DNA from: Lolium rigidum
Taxonomy: Eukaryota; Streptophyta; Magnoliopsida; Poales; Poaceae
Reading direction: 5' to 3'
Length of the DNA: 64,000 bases
Assembly (NCBI RefSeq): GCF_022539505.1
Contig: NC_061511.1
Coordinates: forward strand, 39,111,144 to 39,175,143
Position numbers and translations under genes: made by a program. Below the pieces are notes generated by a model, which did no database searches, was not told the origin of the DNA, and saw nothing but the letters and a program-made list of their open reading frames with translations. Shown here in pieces: positions 63,119-64,000 of this stretch; position 1 is the stretch's first letter, and each line of letters begins with the position of its first letter.

Positions 63119-64000
63119 ATGGCATGTTCCGGAATAGCAGAGGTCTTCGGGACTTGGCTAAGCATTCCCACATTGCTGATGGTTGTAGAGATTATGATTT
63201 AGATTTTCTTGCTATTTCGGAGACGGGTAGGCGGAATTTCTCTCAAAGTTTTCTCGACCGTTTGTCGGGCGGGATTAACTTTCGTTGGTTTTCTCGCCCG
63301 CCCCGTGGTAGGTCTGGGGGTATTTTACTCGGCGTCCGTATAGACACCATGACCGTTTTGGCGAGTTCTGATGGAGAGTATCACATTAAACTCGACATTC
63401 AGAATAAAGCAGACGGTTTCATATGGAGTCTGGTCGCTGTGTATGGTGCCGCCCAGGAAGTGTTTAAGGCTGACTTTTTACGTGAGTTGGTAAACCTTAC
63501 AAAGGATAATCCTCATCCGATTTTAATCGGAGGTGATTTTAATTTGTTGAGGTTCCCCCATGAGAAAAGTAAAGGCCGCTTTGATGGTCATTGGCCTTTC
63601 TTGTTCAACGCTGTCATCGATAGCCTGGATTTAAGAGAGGTGTTTATGACTGGTCGGCAGTTTACTTGGGCAAACAGCTTGCCGGAGCCCACATACGAGA
63701 AACTAGATCGCGTGTTGATGGATACCGAATGGGAAAGTAAATACCCTATGGTGTCAGTCCGTGCACTAGAACGTATTGAAAAACCGTTCGACCACGCTCC
63801 CATCCTTCTAACCACTCGGAAATCCTGCACCCGTTTGTAAACGGCCGTTCAAATTTGAACTTGGCTGGATATATCGAGAGGGATTTCATGATATGGTTAA
63901 AAGGGTTTGGGAAAGACCGGTCGGGGGAAGTACACCTATCTTGAGATGGAATAATAAAATGCGGTCTATGCGCAAACATCTCTCTGGTTGGGCTGCCCAT
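63115..64000 (+). pseudogene. LINE ORF2: endonuclease and start of the RT region, frameshifted
   Basis: The ATG at 63115-63117 overlaps the ORF1 stop (63116-63118) as ATGA. The endonuclease domain shows LDFLAISETGR, RSGGILLGV, LIGGDFNLLRF (about residues 136-146), FTWANSLPEPTYEKLDRVLM and PFDHAPILL, the successive catalytic blocks of the LINE exonuclease-endonuclease-phosphatase family; the Asp-His pair of the last block is kept. The frame stops at 63840. One base over it continues as RPFKFELGWIYREGFHDMV and RWNNKMRSMRKHLSG, the usual sequence between endonuclease and RT, up to the window edge. A one-base indel near 63825-63835 therefore breaks ORF2. RT lies outside the window. Confidence 0.85.

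Larger units (their letters stand above)
59099..64000 (+). mobile_element. LINE (non-LTR retrotransposon), runs off the right edge
   Basis: Two consecutive plus-strand frames: a zinc-knuckle ORF1 and an ORF2 beginning with an apurinic-type endonuclease. The order and domains are those of plant L1-like elements. The 5' boundary is uncertain and is placed after the MPP stop codon at 59098, only 36 bases before the ORF1 ATG. The 3' end, poly-A tail and TSD are outside the window. Confidence 0.85.

Overview
This is a repeat-dense stretch of a grass nuclear genome, with no bacterial, organellar or viral-genome features. The evidence for a grass, probably Pooideae, is an Angela/BARE-type copia LTR that begins TGTTGGAGATATGCCC, a CACTA transposon with 'CACGGCAAAG' subterminal repeats, remnants with the 'TTTAGTCCCGGTT' motif, and GC-rich codon usage in several TE genes. 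The genus call is inference; the TE structures are read from the sequence. Nearly all of the window consists of transposable elements nested in one another. Most boundaries are fixed to the base by target-site duplications (TSDs).

Left stack (1-25607, mostly minus strand). A short-LTR Ty1/copia element runs leftwards from its 5' LTR (25475-25607). Its single gag-pol frame is cut inside the integrase zinc-binding region by an Angela/BARE-like element (9769-23357, TSD AAAGG). The internal domain of that element carries a 4,991-bp LTR-like insertion with TG...CA ends and TSD TCATA (11759-16749), best read as a solo LTR. The copia 3' LTR is itself interrupted at 7001 by a Ty3/gypsy element of the Tat type with two RNase H domains, which fills 1-7001 and runs off the left edge.

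Middle (25608-28577). Older debris: an RNase H remnant, a degenerate gypsy-type LTR with primer-binding site, a TRIM-like LTR plus PBS, and some unrecognised sequence.

Right stack (28578-55792). A 1.2-kb MULE-like element (9-bp TSD ATAAGGGCC) is interrupted five bases from its left end by a 26-kb CACTA transposon (28592-54574, TSD TGT). The CACTA element carries CACGGCAAAG subterminal repeats, a 7.6-kb tandem array of about 533-bp units rich in telomere-like TTTAGGG/TTAGGG motifs, a broken TNP2/DUF4216 transposase gene with foldback sequences upstream, and a second transposase gene (Transposase_24 type). An exon of the second gene is split by a 10.8-kb non-autonomous retrotransposon (42364-53197, TSD AGGTT). 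That element encodes only a long coiled-coil Gag with two zinc knuckles (TR-GAG type).

Right edge (55793-64000). A small CACTA-type MITE precedes a 5'-truncated copy of the mitochondrial processing peptidase alpha gene. Eleven exons of that copy keep correct splice sites and one open frame. A non-LTR retrotransposon (LINE) follows 36 bp after the MPP stop codon. It has a 1,327-residue ORF1 and an ORF2 whose start overlaps the ORF1 stop as ATGA; ORF2 has a frameshift after the endonuclease domain and continues past the window.

The nesting gives a relative order of insertion: MULE, then CACTA, then TR-GAG on the right; copia, then Angela-like, then solo LTR on the left, with the gypsy element also younger than the copia. 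By hand comparison the TR-GAG LTRs differ by roughly 0.6% and the Angela-like LTRs by roughly 1.3%, so these insertions are recent. No complete host gene is visible; the MPP-alpha fragment is the only non-TE coding sequence I recognise.
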